DNA of 64,000 nucleotides from Nucisporomicrobium flavum. Its GTDB lineage: Bacteria > Actinomycetota > Actinomycetes > Mycobacteriales > Micromonosporaceae. Within the stretch, counting starts at the first letter, position 1. Every line of letters begins with the position of its first letter. Of the stretch, positions 44,202 to 54,083 are shown one piece after another. A program made the position numbers and the translations under genes. The stretch spans positions 186,001 to 250,000 of the forward strand of contig NZ_JADMLH010000003.1 of the NCBI RefSeq assembly GCF_016464385.1, read 5' to 3'. The notes beneath the pieces were generated by a model. The model did not search any database. It was given only the letters and a program-made list of their open reading frames with translations, and was not told the DNA's origin.

Positions 44202-45166
44202 GCCGGCAGGGAGAAACCGAGCGCGGTGTGCGCCGGGGTCGCCGCCGCCGCGATCTGCGCCGCGAGGGCGGCGTTGCGCAGGATGATCCGCACGTTGACC
44301 TCGAGACTCCTGCCCTCGGTGCTGCTGTGGAAGTGGCTCAGCAGGAACGGGGTCACGGCCTTGCCGGTGATTCCGTCGCGGGCGAGGAGGCCCAGGCCCT
44401 CGGCGAGCGTACGGTCGTGCAGCTCCCGGTCCAGCTGCTCGTCGGCGGGCAGCGGGTTGCCGAGCACCAGCGCGCCCGCGCCCACCCCGTGGTCCTCCCG
44501 CGCCTGCATGACGGCCGCCACCTGGGCGGGGGAGTCGAGCTGCCAGTCCACGTCGTGGCCGCCGTCGGTGACGAAGAAGCCGGGGAAGCGGCGGGTGCCG
44601 TACCCGGCGACGGCCACGCCCAGCGTCTCGAGGCGCTCGAGGGTCGCCCCCACGTCGAGGATCGACTTGACCCCGGCGCAGACCACCACGATCGGCGTAC
44701 GCGCCAGCGTGGTCAGGTCGGCCGACTCGTCGAACGTCGTGCTGGCTTCCCGGTGCACGCCGCCGAGCCCGCCGGTGGCGAATACGCCGATGCCGGCCGC
44801 GGCCGCGACGGCGCTGGTGGCGGCGACGGTCGTGGCGCCGTCCGCCCCGGTCGCCGCGCCGAGGGCCAGGTCGCGGACGGAGAGCTTGGCCACGCCGTCC
44901 GCGCCGGCCAGGTGCTCGATCTGGGCGTCGTCCAGCCCGACCACGAGCTCGCCGCCGATCATGCCGATCGTGGCGGGCACGGCGCCGTTGTCGCGGACGG
45001 TCTGCTCGATCTCCCGGGCCACCCGCAGGTTGTCGGGGCGGGGCAGGCCGTGGGAGACGATCGTGCTCTCCAGGGCCACCACCGGACGGCCGTCGAGGCG
45101 GGCCCGGGTCACGTGGTCGCCGTAACGGATGGAGAAGCGGCCCACCGGCCGCGTGGAATCGGTCAC
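44198..45166 (-). CDS. psuG: Pseudouridine-5'-phosphate glycosidase
   Basis: Splits pseudouridine 5'-phosphate into uracil and ribose 5-phosphate. The 322 residues carry the PsuG signatures VALESTIVSHGLPRPDN, PATIGMIGGELVVGL, ATGGLGGVHREA, VVCAGVKSILDVGATLERLETLGVAV-type core (catalytic Lys in AGVKSILD) and GKAVTPFLLSHFH. GTG 45166 has no ribosome-binding site, but TACCGT on the minus strand ends seven bases upstream, suggesting leaderless translation. It is followed by psuK. A TGGTCG-N6-CGACCA palindrome upstream may be its operator. Confidence 0.94.
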   Translation of the reverse strand: MTDSTRPVGRFSIRYGDHVTRARLDGRPVVALESTIVSHGLPRPDNLRVAREIEQTVRDNGAVPATIGMIGGELVVGLDDAQIEHLAGADGVAKLSVRDLALGAATGADGATTVAATSAVAAAAGIGVFATGGLGGVHREASTTFDESADLTTLARTPIVVVCAGVKSILDVGATLERLETLGVAVAGYGTRRFPGFFVTDGGHDVDWQLDSPAQVAAVMQAREDHGVGAGALVLGNPLPADEQLDRELHDRTLAEGLGLLARDGITGKAVTPFLLSHFHSSTEGRSLEVNVRIILRNAALAAQIAAAATPAHTALGFSLPA

Positions 45167-45173
45167 GATGGCA

Positions 45174-45179
45174 ACGGTA
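45174..45179 (-). promoter_or_regulatory. psuG: Candidate -10 of leaderless promoter (psuG)
   Basis: TACCGT on the minus strand, seven bases before the GTG at 45166. Confidence 0.4.
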
Positions 45180-45197
45180 CGGGCCCGGAAACGGGCT

Positions 45198-45215
45198 TGG
45201 TCGTTGGACCGACCA
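45198..45215. promoter_or_regulatory. TGGTCG-N6-CGACCA palindrome between psuG and DUF3039
   Basis: Perfect 6-bp arms with six bases between, located where the psuG -35 would fall. It looks like an operator for a GntR/LacI-type regulator, but none is encoded nearby. Confidence 0.35.
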
Positions 45216-45310
45216 GGCGTGAGCTGTCAGACTTGCGGGTTGGAGAGCTTCTGCCGCGGAGACCGGGGGGCACGCGGTGGCCGAGACCACATATTCGAGA
45301 GGCAGATGCC

Positions 45311-45529
45311 GTGAGCACGCAGATCCTCGAGCGCCCGGAGACCAAGGACGCCGATACCGGGCCGGAGATGTTCCACTACGTGCGCAAGGAGAAGATCGCG
45401 GAGAGCGCCGTCATGGGCACCTTCGTGATCGCGCTCTGCGGGGAGAAGTTCCCCGTGACCAAGTCGCCGAAGCCGGGCTCGCCGGTGTGCCCGCAGTGCA
45501 AGGAGATCTACGAGGCGATGCAGGTCTGA
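45311..45529 (+). CDS. DUF3039 small zinc-ribbon-like protein
   Basis: A 72-residue actinobacterial protein: ETKDADTGPEMFHYVRKEKI, then VIALCGEKFPVTKSPKPGSPVCPQCKEIYE with a single plus a CxxC cysteine set, likely a zinc site. Function unknown. GTG 45311 has GAGAGG upstream and gives the usual length. It is 25 bp from the TRIC gene on the same strand and may be co-transcribed. Confidence 0.88.
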   Translation: MSTQILERPETKDADTGPEMFHYVRKEKIAESAVMGTFVIALCGEKFPVTKSPKPGSPVCPQCKEIYEAMQV

Positions 45530-45554
45530 ACCACTTTCACCACGGGGGAGTCAC

Positions 45555-46169
45555 GTGACGGCGAGTCACACCCTGCTCGTCGCGGACCTCATCGGTGTGG
45601 CGGTCTTCGCGGCCTCCGGCGCCAGCGCCGCGGTCGCGAAGCGCCTCGACCTGTTCGGTGTGGCCTTCGTCGGCTTCGTGGCGGCTCTCGGCGGCGGAAT
45701 CCTGCGCGACCTGGTGCTGGACGCGGTGCCGCCGCTCGCCTTCGCCGACTGGCGGTACGCGATCACAGCCGTCGGCGCCTCGATGGCCGTCTTCTGGCTG
45801 CACCCGCACTTCAACCGGCTGCGGCGTACGGTGCTGCTGCTCGACGCCGCCGGCCTGGGCCTGTTCACGGTCACCGGCACGCTCAAGGCCATCGACGCCG
45901 GGATGCCGGCGGTGGGCGCCTGCCTGATCGGCATGCTCACCGGCATCGGCGGCGGCCTCGCGCGTGACCTGCTCACCGGCGAGATCCCGGTGGTCCTGCA
46001 GCGGGACATCTACGCGGTGGTCGCGCTCGGCGGCGCCGTCGCGGTCACCGTCATGAGCCGCCTCGGGGTGGCCGATCCGGTCACCCTGGCCCTCGCGGCG
46101 GCCGCGATGATGTCGGTACGGATGCTCGCCCTGTACCGCCGCTGGTCCGCCCCGGTGGCCGTGCCGTAG
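45555..46169 (+). CDS. Trimeric intracellular cation (TRIC)-type channel family protein
   Basis: A 204-residue membrane protein with about seven helices and the two-fold repeat typical of the UPF0126/TRIC family: FAASGASAAVAKRLDLFGV and ALGGGILRDLVL in the first half, FTVTGTLKAIDAGMPAVGA and GIGGGLARDLLTGEIP in the second. Prokaryotic TRICs conduct Na+/K+. GTG 45555 follows GGGGGAG. A hairpin with a T-run follows the gene. Confidence 0.9.
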   Translation: MTASHTLLVADLIGVAVFAASGASAAVAKRLDLFGVAFVGFVAALGGGILRDLVLDAVPPLAFADWRYAITAVGASMAVFWLHPHFNRLRRTVLLLDAAGLGLFTVTGTLKAIDAGMPAVGACLIGMLTGIGGGLARDLLTGEIPVVLQRDIYAVVALGGAVAVTVMSRLGVADPVTLALAAAAMMSVRMLALYRRWSAPVAVP

Positions 46170-46251
46170 CCCGCCGCCCGTGACGGTGGCCGCCGCCGCG
46201 GGGTGGCGCGGTGGCCGTGCGGTGGTCGCCGCCGCCGCTATGCTGGGTTTC

Positions 46252-46280
46252 GCCTCCGCGGCATTCCGCGGGGGCGTTTT
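46252..46280 (+). terminator. Hairpin plus T-run between TRIC and helicase genes
   Basis: GCCTCCGCGG and CCGCGGGGGC pair (one G-T) around CATT, followed by GTTTT. It reads as a terminator for the TRIC gene. TATGCT at 46239-46244 could instead make it the first 24 bases of the helicase mRNA. Confidence 0.6.
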
Positions 46281-46306
46281 GCTGATGGGGAAGGGATCGT
46301 CGCAGC

Positions 46307-48037
46307 TTGAGTCCGCCGTTGCCGAACCTGGAGACCTTCCCGCCGCTGCGTGACTGGCAGCGCAAGGCGCTGGTGAGATACCTGCGCAACCGCTCCGCCG
46401 ACTTCATGGCGGTCGCGACCCCGGGAGCCGGCAAGACCACGTTCGCGCTGCGCATCGCGGCCGAGCTGCTCTCCGACGGCACGGTCGAGGCGGTCACCGT
46501 GGTGTGCCCCACCGAGCACCTGAAGACCCAGTGGTCCCAGGCGGCGGCCCGGGTCGGCATCCAGCTCGACTCGGCGTTCCGCAACTCCGACGTGCACAGC
46601 TCCCGTGACTTCCACGGGGCGGTGATCACGTACGCCCAGGTCGGCATGGCGCCGGCCGTGCACCGCCGGCGCACCATGACCCGCCGCACGATGGTGATCC
46701 TCGACGAGATCCACCACGCGGGCGACTCCCGCACCTGGGGCGACGGCGTCAAGCAGGCCTTCGACCAGGCCGAGCGGCGGCTGATGCTCACGGGTACGCC
46801 GTTCCGCTCCGACGACAACCCCATCCCGTTCGTCGAGTACGAGCGCGGCCAGGACGGCCTCCAGCGCTCCCGCTCCGACTCGGTGTACGGCTACAGCGAC
46901 GCGCTGCGCGACGGCGTCGTCCGGCCGGTGATCTTCCTCGCGTACTCGGGGGAGACCCGCTGGCGCACCAGCGCGGGCGACGAGCTGGCGGCGCGTCTCG
47001 GCGAGCCGATGACCAAGGACCTCATCGCCCAGGCGTGGCGTACGGCCCTCGACCACCGCGGCGACTGGATGCCCCAGGTGATGCGGGCGGCGGACGCGCG
47101 CCTGTCCCGGCTGCGCTCGCACGGCATGACCGACGCCGGCGGCCTGGTCATCGCCAGCGACCAGCAGTCCGCCCGCGCGTACGCGAAGCTGCTGGACGAG
47201 ATCACCGGCGAGAAGGCGGCGGTGGTCCTCTCCGACGACCAGGGCGCTTCCGCGCGCATCGCCGAGTTCGCGCGCTCCGAGCAGCGCTGGCTCGTCGCGG
47301 TCCGGATGGTCTCCGAGGGCGTCGACATCCCCCGCCTCGCCGTCGGCGTGTACGCGACCAGCGCCTCCACGCCCCTCTACTTCGCGCAGGCCATCGGCCG
47401 TTTCGTCCGCGCCCGCCGTACGGGCGAGACCGCGACGGTGTTCCTGCCCAGCGTCCCGCACCTGCTCGGCCTCGCCAGCGAGATGGAAGCCCAGCGCGAC
47501 CACATCCTCGGCGCGCCGAAGGACCCGGACGGCCTCGACGACGCCCTCCTCGAACGCGCCCAGCGGGCCGAGGACGCGGAGGGCGAGCTCGAGAAACGCT
47601 TCGAGGCGCTGTCGGCCACGGCGGAGCTCGATCAGGTCATCTACGACGGCACCTCGTTCGGCACGGGGGCCCGTACGGGCACGCCCGAGGAGGAGGAGTA
47701 CCTGGGGCTGCCGGGCCTGCTCACCCCGGACCAGGTCTCGGTCCTGCTGAACAAGCGCCAGTCGGAGCAGATGGCGGCCCAGAAACGCGCGGCCGCAACG
47801 GCGCCCAAGGAGTCCGTACCGGCCCAACGCGAGCCGGTCGCGACGATGAGCGCGGCGGAGCGCCGCGTGGCGCTGAGGCGGCAGCTGAACACGCTCGTGG
47901 CCGCCCACCACCACCGCACGAACCTGCCGCACGGCAAGATCCACGCGGAGCTGCGGCGGCTGTGCGGGGGGCCGCCGAGCGCGCAGGCGACGATCGAGCA
48001 GCTCGAGGAGCGGATCGCCACCATCCAGACCCTCTGA
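46307..48037 (+). CDS. DEAD/DEAH-box helicase (SF2)
   Basis: A 576-residue SF2 helicase related to the UvrB/type III restriction group. Motifs: DWQRKALVRYL (Q-like), Walker A ATPGAGKTT, Walker B DEIHHAGD, motif III LTGTPFR, and motifs V/VI MVSEGVDIPRLAVGVYAT and QAIGRFVRARRTG. The C-terminal 190 residues are charged and helical with no nuclease domain. It is widely conserved in actinobacteria, with no established role. TTG 46307 has GGGGAAGGGA about 12 bases upstream; no ATG or GTG gives a better fit. A terminator follows at 48323. Confidence 0.88.
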   Translation: MSPPLPNLETFPPLRDWQRKALVRYLRNRSADFMAVATPGAGKTTFALRIAAELLSDGTVEAVTVVCPTEHLKTQWSQAAARVGIQLDSAFRNSDVHSSRDFHGAVITYAQVGMAPAVHRRRTMTRRTMVILDEIHHAGDSRTWGDGVKQAFDQAERRLMLTGTPFRSDDNPIPFVEYERGQDGLQRSRSDSVYGYSDALRDGVVRPVIFLAYSGETRWRTSAGDELAARLGEPMTKDLIAQAWRTALDHRGDWMPQVMRAADARLSRLRSHGMTDAGGLVIASDQQSARAYAKLLDEITGEKAAVVLSDDQGASARIAEFARSEQRWLVAVRMVSEGVDIPRLAVGVYATSASTPLYFAQAIGRFVRARRTGETATVFLPSVPHLLGLASEMEAQRDHILGAPKDPDGLDDALLERAQRAEDAEGELEKRFEALSATAELDQVIYDGTSFGTGARTGTPEEEEYLGLPGLLTPDQVSVLLNKRQSEQMAAQKRAAATAPKESVPAQREPVATMSAAERRVALRRQLNTLVAAHHHRTNLPHGKIHAELRRLCGGPPSAQATIEQLEERIATIQTL

Positions 48038-48132
48038 GCATCCAGGCCCGGCCGCGGCGTGGTGGCCGTTGGGTGGCCCGCTCAGGGCCGGCTGCGCGGT
48101 CGCCGGACTGGATGCTGGGGGCGCGGCCGCCG

Positions 48133-48239
48133 GCCTGCATGGGTGCGGCCGCAGCCAGGGCGGGCCGGCCTGCATGGTGTGCGGCCGCAATCAGGGCGGG
48201 CCGGCCTGCATGGTGTGCGGCCGCAATCAGGGCGCGCCG
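48133..48239. repeat. 36-bp tandem repeat, 3 copies, each with a NotI-like GCGGCCGC
   Basis: Units at 48133-48167 (35 bp, diverged), 48168-48203 and 48204-48239 (the last two differ at one base). Each begins GCCTGCATGG and contains TGCGGCCGCA, itself a palindrome. Confidence 0.8.
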
Positions 48240-48322
48240 GCCCCTCACGCGGCCGCTGGGGCGGGCTTGGAGCACGTTTTGGCCGCGCTGCCGGCGGATC
48301 GGCGTCTTCGGTACCCACGGAA

Positions 48323-48352
48323 AAAGGGCGCCCCCACACCGGGACGCCCTTT
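48323..48352. terminator. Bidirectional intrinsic terminator
   Basis: AAAGGGCG and CGCCCTTT form an 8-bp stem, with A-run before and TTTCC after, so both convergent transcripts get a U-rich tail. Confidence 0.7.
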
Positions 48353-48371
48353 CCTTGCTTGTTGTGGGGAT

Positions 48372-48611
48372 CTAGTTGGAGTTAGACATCATGTCCGCGC
48401 CGCGCCACGTGAACTCGGGGTCGGCCGCGTACTGCACCGCGATCTTCACCAGGTCCTCGGCGTACCTGTTGGCGTGGTGTCCGCAGAACACCAGCTCGCC
48501 GCCACCAGCCAGGGTCAAACGGAGCTTCCCGGCTGCATTGCAGCGGTCGCACCGTTCATCGGCTGCTGTTCCGGCCACGCTTCCCGCCGGCGGCGTGAGA
48601 GTCGGGGTCAT
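48372..48611 (-). CDS. DUF7455 small zinc-ribbon-like protein
   Basis: A 79-residue protein with ERCDRCNAAGKLRLTLAGGG and ELVFCGHHANRYAEDLVK: CxxC and CxHH-type ligands for a probable zinc site. It ends in a polar NSN tail. The family is common next to sigA in actinobacteria; function unknown. ATG 48611 has GGAGG six bases upstream; an ATG at 48644 adds 11 residues with no support. Transcription may start near 48735 (TTGACG at 48766-48771 and CACACT at 48741-48746 on the minus strand, spacing 19). Confidence 0.85.
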   Translation of the reverse strand: MTPTLTPPAGSVAGTAADERCDRCNAAGKLRLTLAGGGELVFCGHHANRYAEDLVKIAVQYAADPEFTWRGADMMSNSN

Positions 48612-49101
48612 CGCCTTCCTCCTCTGGTCGTCACCGATGAACATGTTCCTCGGCTACTGCTCACCCATCGTGCAACACCCTTGGCCGTTGCAGCCTTCCC
48701 ACTGTGCCCTGGGGGGACCCAAGTCACACGTGGTCCGGCTAGTGTGCCGTGCCCCAAGGGTGCCACGTCAACGATCACTTCTGCACAACGGTCTGATGAC
48801 CACCCGATGATGTACGGGTAGTGACCAAAAGGGCACCGGATGTTGACGGAAGGGCCCATCGTCCAGTACTGATCAAGCTGTCCGTGCCTGTACCCAAAAT
48901 GCTGATCTTGAGAGTCGCCGCCCCGGAACGACGCGATCCGCGGACGAGCGGACCCCGTCGGGAACGTCCGCCGAGCGTCAGCCGCCTCGTGGCGTAGACC
49001 GATCGAGCGCCACCCCGCAGCGACCGCCTTCCGGCGTGAAGCAGCCCCGCCGGCGCCATGACGGCAGCCGGCGGGGGAGAGCTTCGCAGTCCCGGTGACG
49101 C
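48612..49101. other. 490-bp gap between DUF7455 and sigA: promoter DNA and sigA terminator
   Basis: No frame is convincing. 48760-48910 is the most A/T-rich stretch of this part and probably holds the DUF7455 promoter. The sigA terminator is at 49045-49076. Nothing else was recognised. Confidence 0.5.
49045..49076 (-). terminator. sigA terminator hairpin
   Basis: CCCCGCCGGC and GCCGGCGGGG make a perfect 10-bp stem around 12 bases, 26 bp after the sigA stop. No U-tract. Confidence 0.6.
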
Positions 49102-50679
<1,578 letters not shown>

Positions 50680-50933
50680 GAATGACCTTCCGGAGGGCGA
50701 TGGAGCACGGCCATGGGCCCAGCGCAGCACGCGGCGAAACGAGGCTGGCCGGTGGGTGTGGGAGCCCTCGGGTCGCGGACGGGCCTGGCGAGCGGGTGTC
50801 CGTGAAGCGTGGGCAGGGGTGAATTGTAGCGCCGTCCAGCGAGATCCTCCCGCCGCAGCACGCCGCGGGGGGTCGCCGACCTCGCTGCAGGCGCCGGGCG
50901 GGAGAATGGTAGCCGCTGAAAGGGCGGTGTGGA

Positions 50934-51752
50934 GTGGCTGAGAACCCCAGATCATCGACGCCGGAGGACCTGCTCGCGGTGGCCGTGCGGATTGCCCGGG
51001 AGGCCGCCGGCACGGCGCGGCGCATGCGCGCCGAGGCCATCACCGACGTGCAGACCAAGAGCACCGACACGGATGTCGTGACGGCGGCGGACCGGGCCGT
51101 CGAGCGCCAGGTCGTGGAGGCACTGCGGCGCGAGCGGCCGGGCGACGGCGTACTGGGCGAGGAGTACGGCGACAGCACCGCGTCCACCGGCGCGGTCCGC
51201 TGGATCCTCGACCCGATCGACGGCACGGTGAACTACCTGTACGGGCTCCCGCAGTACGCCGTGTCCCTCGCCGCCGAGGTCGAGGGCACAGTGGTCGCCG
51301 GAGTGGTGCACAACGCCGCCACAGGGGACGAGTGGACGGCCACGCTGGGCGGCGGTGCCTGGCGCGTGGATCGCCGATTGCGCGGCTCGGGGCGTACGAC
51401 GCTCGACCAGGCGCTGGTGGGAACGGGCTTCGGGTACGACTCGGCGCGCCGGGCGCATCAGGGCGCTGTGGTGGCCCAGTTGATCACCCGGGTGCGTGAC
51501 ATCCGGCGGTTCGGCGCGGCGTCGCTGGATCTGTGCATGGCGGCGGAGGGCAGCCTCGACGCCTACTTCGAGAAGGGGCTCAACCCGTGGGACCACGCCG
51601 CGGGCGGGCTGGTCGCGACCGAGGCGGGTTTGCGGGTGTCCGGACTCGACGGTCATCCGGCCGGCAAGGACATGCTCGTGGCCGCCCCGCCGGCGCTCTT
51701 CCCGGCGCTGCATGATGCGCTTGTCGAGCTGGACGCCGCAGGAGGCCCGTGA
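50934..51752 (+). CDS. suhB: Inositol-1-monophosphatase (SuhB/IMPase family)
   Basis: A 272-residue Mg2+-dependent phosphatase: LGEEYGDS (first metal Glu), [20 protein letters not shown] (metal Asp pair) and [16 protein letters not shown] (third Asp). In actinobacteria it supplies inositol for phosphatidylinositol and mycothiol. GTG 50934 follows AAAGGGCGG. It is divergent from sigA with 254 bp between starts and convergent with cei across a strong terminator. The same neighbourhood occurs in M. tuberculosis (suhB next to sigA and cei). Confidence 0.93.
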   Translation: MAENPRSSTPEDLLAVAVRIAREAAGTARRMRAEAITDVQTKSTDTDVVTAADRAVERQVVEALRRERPGDGVLGEEYGDSTASTGAVRWILDPIDGTVNYLYGLPQYAVSLAAEVEGTVVAGVVHNAATGDEWTATLGGGAWRVDRRLRGSGRTTLDQALVGTGFGYDSARRAHQGAVVAQLITRVRDIRRFGAASLDLCMAAEGSLDAYFEKGLNPWDHAAGGLVATEAGLRVSGLDGHPAGKDMLVAAPPALFPALHDALVELDAAGGP

Positions 51753-51799
51753 CGTCCCGCAGTGGCCGGGGTGCCCTTGACCCCCCGATGACCGCGCTG

Positions 51800-51826
51800 A
51801 GGCCCTCAGGCTGCGCCTGAGGGCCT
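51800..51826. terminator. Bidirectional terminator between suhB and cei
   Basis: AGGCCCTCAGGC and GCCTGAGGGCCT form a perfect 12-bp stem with a three-base loop (TGC), between convergent stops. Confidence 0.75.
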
Positions 51827-51837
51827 GCGTGGACGGG

Positions 51838-52377
51838 TCAGGAGTCCTTCTTGACCGGAGCCGCGCACGCGCCCGGCGGGAGCTGCGGCTCGCTGAGCTC
51901 GACGAGCGACTGGTTGACCTCGGTCGTGGTGGCGAGCTGCTGGAACCGGCCGCCGATGACGATGTCCACGACGGCGCCCTTGCGCTTGGCGCTGTACTGC
52001 GGGTCGGCCTGGTTGAGGAAGTACGCCCGCAGCAGCCACGCCGAGCCGACCGCGTCCGGGCCGTACCGCAGGATCGCGACGCCGTCGAACTTCTTGTTGT
52101 TCTCGGCCGGCTTCTGGGTCTGGAAGCGCCGGTTCTTGAAGTCGTTGGTGACCCGGTCGGCGAGGCCCGCCTGGTCGGTGCCGTTGAAGATCCTGACCGT
52201 GACCTCCTGCGGGTCGTCCGGCAGCTTCACGTTCGCCATCACCGAGCCCTCGGGGCATCCACCGCCGGCCACGGCGCCGCCCTGGGTGTCGCGGACCAGC
52301 GCCACGACGACGAAGACCACCGCCGCGACGGCGAGGACGCCGACCACGACGAGCGCTCGGACGCGCGCAAAACTCAT
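51838..52377 (-). CDS. cei: Envelope integrity protein Cei-like (LytR C-terminal domain)
   Basis: A 179-residue single-pass membrane protein: a short cytosolic start MSFARVR, a transmembrane helix (about 8-28) and an extracytoplasmic LytR_C domain (about 55-165, VTVRIFNGTDQAGLADRVTNDF to DIVIGGRFQQL). The M. tuberculosis counterpart Rv2700, in the same position beside suhB and the DUF4193 gene, was named Cei for a role in envelope integrity. ATG 52377 has GGGAG ten bases upstream. The gene is divergent from the DUF4193 gene. Confidence 0.85.
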   Translation of the reverse strand: MSFARVRALVVVGVLAVAAVVFVVVALVRDTQGGAVAGGGCPEGSVMANVKLPDDPQEVTVRIFNGTDQAGLADRVTNDFKNRRFQTQKPAENNKKFDGVAILRYGPDAVGSAWLLRAYFLNQADPQYSAKRKGAVVDIVIGGRFQQLATTTEVNQSLVELSEPQLPPGACAAPVKKDS

Positions 52378-52470
52378 GGGTGCAGTACTCCCGCCTCGGG
52401 TGTGCGTCGTCCTCGGTGACGCCACGGTCTGCGGTGAGGTTAGCGTCTGCCCGCCATGCCCGCGGCGTGT

Positions 52471-52520
52471 GCCCACCACGCGCACGGAAAGATCTGCCCG
52501 CCACGCGCACGGAAAGAGGG
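52471..52520. repeat. 25-bp direct repeat, 2 copies
   Basis: Units beginning GCCCACCACGCGCACGG and GCCCGCCACGCGCACGG, adjacent, differing mainly in the last four bases. They lie in the cei upstream region. Confidence 0.65.
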
Positions 52521-52740
52521 AACGTCTCCCGGCGCGGCGACGATGATCCACGCCGCTGGGCCCCTACCTTGATGTCGCCTCAGTCACATCGGGAACAATT
52601 GGCCGCCCGCGGACGTACAAGCGTCCCACGAGGGCGGTAAGGTGCCGCGTTTGCCGGGGCAGTTTCACGAGGGGGTGGGGGCGCCTCGGCGGATGGTCGT
52701 TCCCCTGCGGTTCGGGTCAGGGAGAAAAGTCCGTCAGAAC

Positions 52741-52767
52741 GGGAACCGATACGTCGTCGCCGGCGTT
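52741..52767 (+). promoter_or_regulatory. Candidate ECF-sigma (SigH/SigR/SigE-type) promoter before DUF4193
   Basis: GGGAAC, then 18 bases, then GTT (CGTT at 52764-52767) fits the GGGAAY-N18-GTT pattern of redox/envelope-stress ECF sigma factors. It ends 42 bp before the ATG. Confidence 0.45.
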
Positions 52768-52809
52768 ACTTACGCCAAGTGACACATCGATACAGGAGAG
52801 TGAACACCG

Positions 52810-53106
52810 ATGGCCACCGACTACGACGCCCCGCGTCGCGACGAGGTCGACCTCGGCGAGGACAGCCTCGAGGAACTCAAGGCCCGCCGCGCCGACTCGC
52901 AGTCGGGCGCAGTGGACGTCGACGAGGTCGAGGTCGCGGAGAGCTTCGAGCTCCCCGGCGCTGACCTGGCCGACGAGGAACTGACCGTCAAAGTGCTGCC
53001 GATGCAGACCGACGAGTTCCGCTGCGCCCGTTGTTTCCTCGTGCATCACCGCAGCCAGCTGGCGGTCGAACGCAACGGGGAACTGATCTGCCGCGAGTGC
53101 GCCTGA
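52810..53106 (+). CDS. DUF4193 zinc-ribbon-like protein
   Basis: A 98-residue acidic actinobacterial protein: MATDYDAPRRDEVD, SLEELKARRADSQSG, and a C-terminal CARCFLVHHRSQL with ICRECA giving a four-cysteine site. It resembles DksA/TraR-type zinc fingers in layout but lacks the long coiled coil; homologue Rv2699c is in the same genomic position. ATG 52810 follows AGGAGAG. A hairpin terminator follows at 53137. An ECF-type promoter upstream suggests stress control (inference). Confidence 0.92.
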   Translation: MATDYDAPRRDEVDLGEDSLEELKARRADSQSGAVDVDEVEVAESFELPGADLADEELTVKVLPMQTDEFRCARCFLVHHRSQLAVERNGELICRECA

Positions 53107-53136
53107 CCCGCGTACCCGTCGCAGGAGAGACACCTA

Positions 53137-53159
53137 CCCGGCCGTCGCCGACGGCCGGG
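53137..53159 (+). terminator. DUF4193 terminator hairpin
   Basis: CCCGGCCGTC and GACGGCCGGG, a perfect 10-bp stem with a three-base loop, 30 bp after the stop. Confidence 0.65.
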
Positions 53160-53267
53160 CGCCGAACGGACGCCGGTGTGGCGTACGCGCGGCGTGTGAC
53201 CCGTGTGCCCGCCCCTCCGGCGGGGTAAAGGGTCGCTGACGGCAGACGAACGGGGAGGTCGACCACC

Positions 53268-54083
53268 ATGAGCCGCCCAGATGAGAACTCGGCACCGACC
53301 GCAGAGCCGGGGCATGAGCTCATGAAGGTCGACCCGGCAGAGCCGCAGGGGGCGGTCGATGCCGAGATCGGCGCGACCGTGGCCGCGCTGACCGCCGACG
53401 ACCTGGAGCCGGAGAAGCGCCGGCGCCTGCTCGGCCGGCTGGTCGGCGACGTCCGCCGCCGCGGGCTGGGGCAGATGTTCCGGCCGAAGGCGGCGATCCG
53501 GTGGATGGCCGACGTGGTCGCCGACGTGGCGCCGCACGTGCCGATCCGTGACCTCGAGACGCTGCGCCGGCACTTCGACGGCCTCGACGGCGACGACCTC
53601 GCCGAGCGCCTCGTCCGCAACGCCGCCCGGGCGACGGCCGGGGTGGGCGCGGCCGGCGGCGGCGTGGCCTCGCTGGAGTGGGCCGTGGCGCCCACGCTGC
53701 TCTCGGCGCCCGTCCTGCTCGCCGCGGAGACGATCGCCGTGGTCGCCATCGAGCTGAAGCTGATCGGCGAGCTGCACGAGGTGTACGGCCGGCCGGTCGC
53801 CGGTTCCGGCGGGCAGAAGGCGGCCGCCCTGATCCAGTCCTGGTCCGGCGGGCGCGGCGTGAACCCGCTCGTGCCGGGCGTCGGGGTCGCGACGGTGCTC
53901 GGCACGGCGGCCCGCAAGGAGCTCCAGTCGTCCCTGCTGCGCCGCTTCGGGCGCAACCTGACCACGATGGGACCGCTGCTCACGGGAGCGGCCGTGGCGG
54001 GCTACCTGAACCGCCGCGCCACGCACAACCTCGGCGAGAAGCTCACCAAGGACCTCCGCAAGAACCGCCCGGCGCTGCCCTAG
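53268..54083 (+). CDS. Conserved actinobacterial protein with hydrophobic core (EcsC-like)
   Basis: Not firmly recognised. A 271-residue protein with a charged N-terminal third and a glycine/alanine-rich hydrophobic middle (about 120-165, GVGAAGGGVASLEWAVAPTL, then ETIAVVAIELKLIGELHEVYG). That segment resembles the EcsC family, where a similar hydrophobic hairpin ends in a conserved YG. A second hydrophobic patch is near 240. It ends basic (KLTKDLRKNRPALP). ATG 53268 follows GGGGAGG. The function is unknown. Its stop overlaps the convergent DUF3093 gene by 4 bp. Confidence 0.75.
   Translation: MSRPDENSAPTAEPGHELMKVDPAEPQGAVDAEIGATVAALTADDLEPEKRRRLLGRLVGDVRRRGLGQMFRPKAAIRWMADVVADVAPHVPIRDLETLRRHFDGLDGDDLAERLVRNAARATAGVGAAGGGVASLEWAVAPTLLSAPVLLAAETIAVVAIELKLIGELHEVYGRPVAGSGGQKAAALIQSWSGGRGVNPLVPGVGVATVLGTAARKELQSSLLRRFGRNLTTMGPLLTGAAVAGYLNRRATHNLGEKLTKDLRKNRPALP

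Larger units (their letters stand above)
48038..48371. other. 334-bp gap between convergent genes: 36-bp repeats and terminator
   Basis: No gene. It contains three copies of a 36-bp unit and a bidirectional terminator. Between 48240 and 48310 nothing was recognised. Confidence 0.6.
52378..52809. other. 432-bp gap between cei and the DUF4193 gene
   Basis: No gene. It contains a 25-bp direct repeat (52471-52520), a less ordered stretch, and a candidate ECF-sigma promoter at 52741. An open frame with no family features was ignored. Confidence 0.5.

Noticed and set aside
46307..48037. Helicase as part of a type I/III restriction system
   Set aside because: No methyltransferase, specificity subunit or nuclease domain in or near the gene; it looks like the stand-alone actinobacterial helicase.
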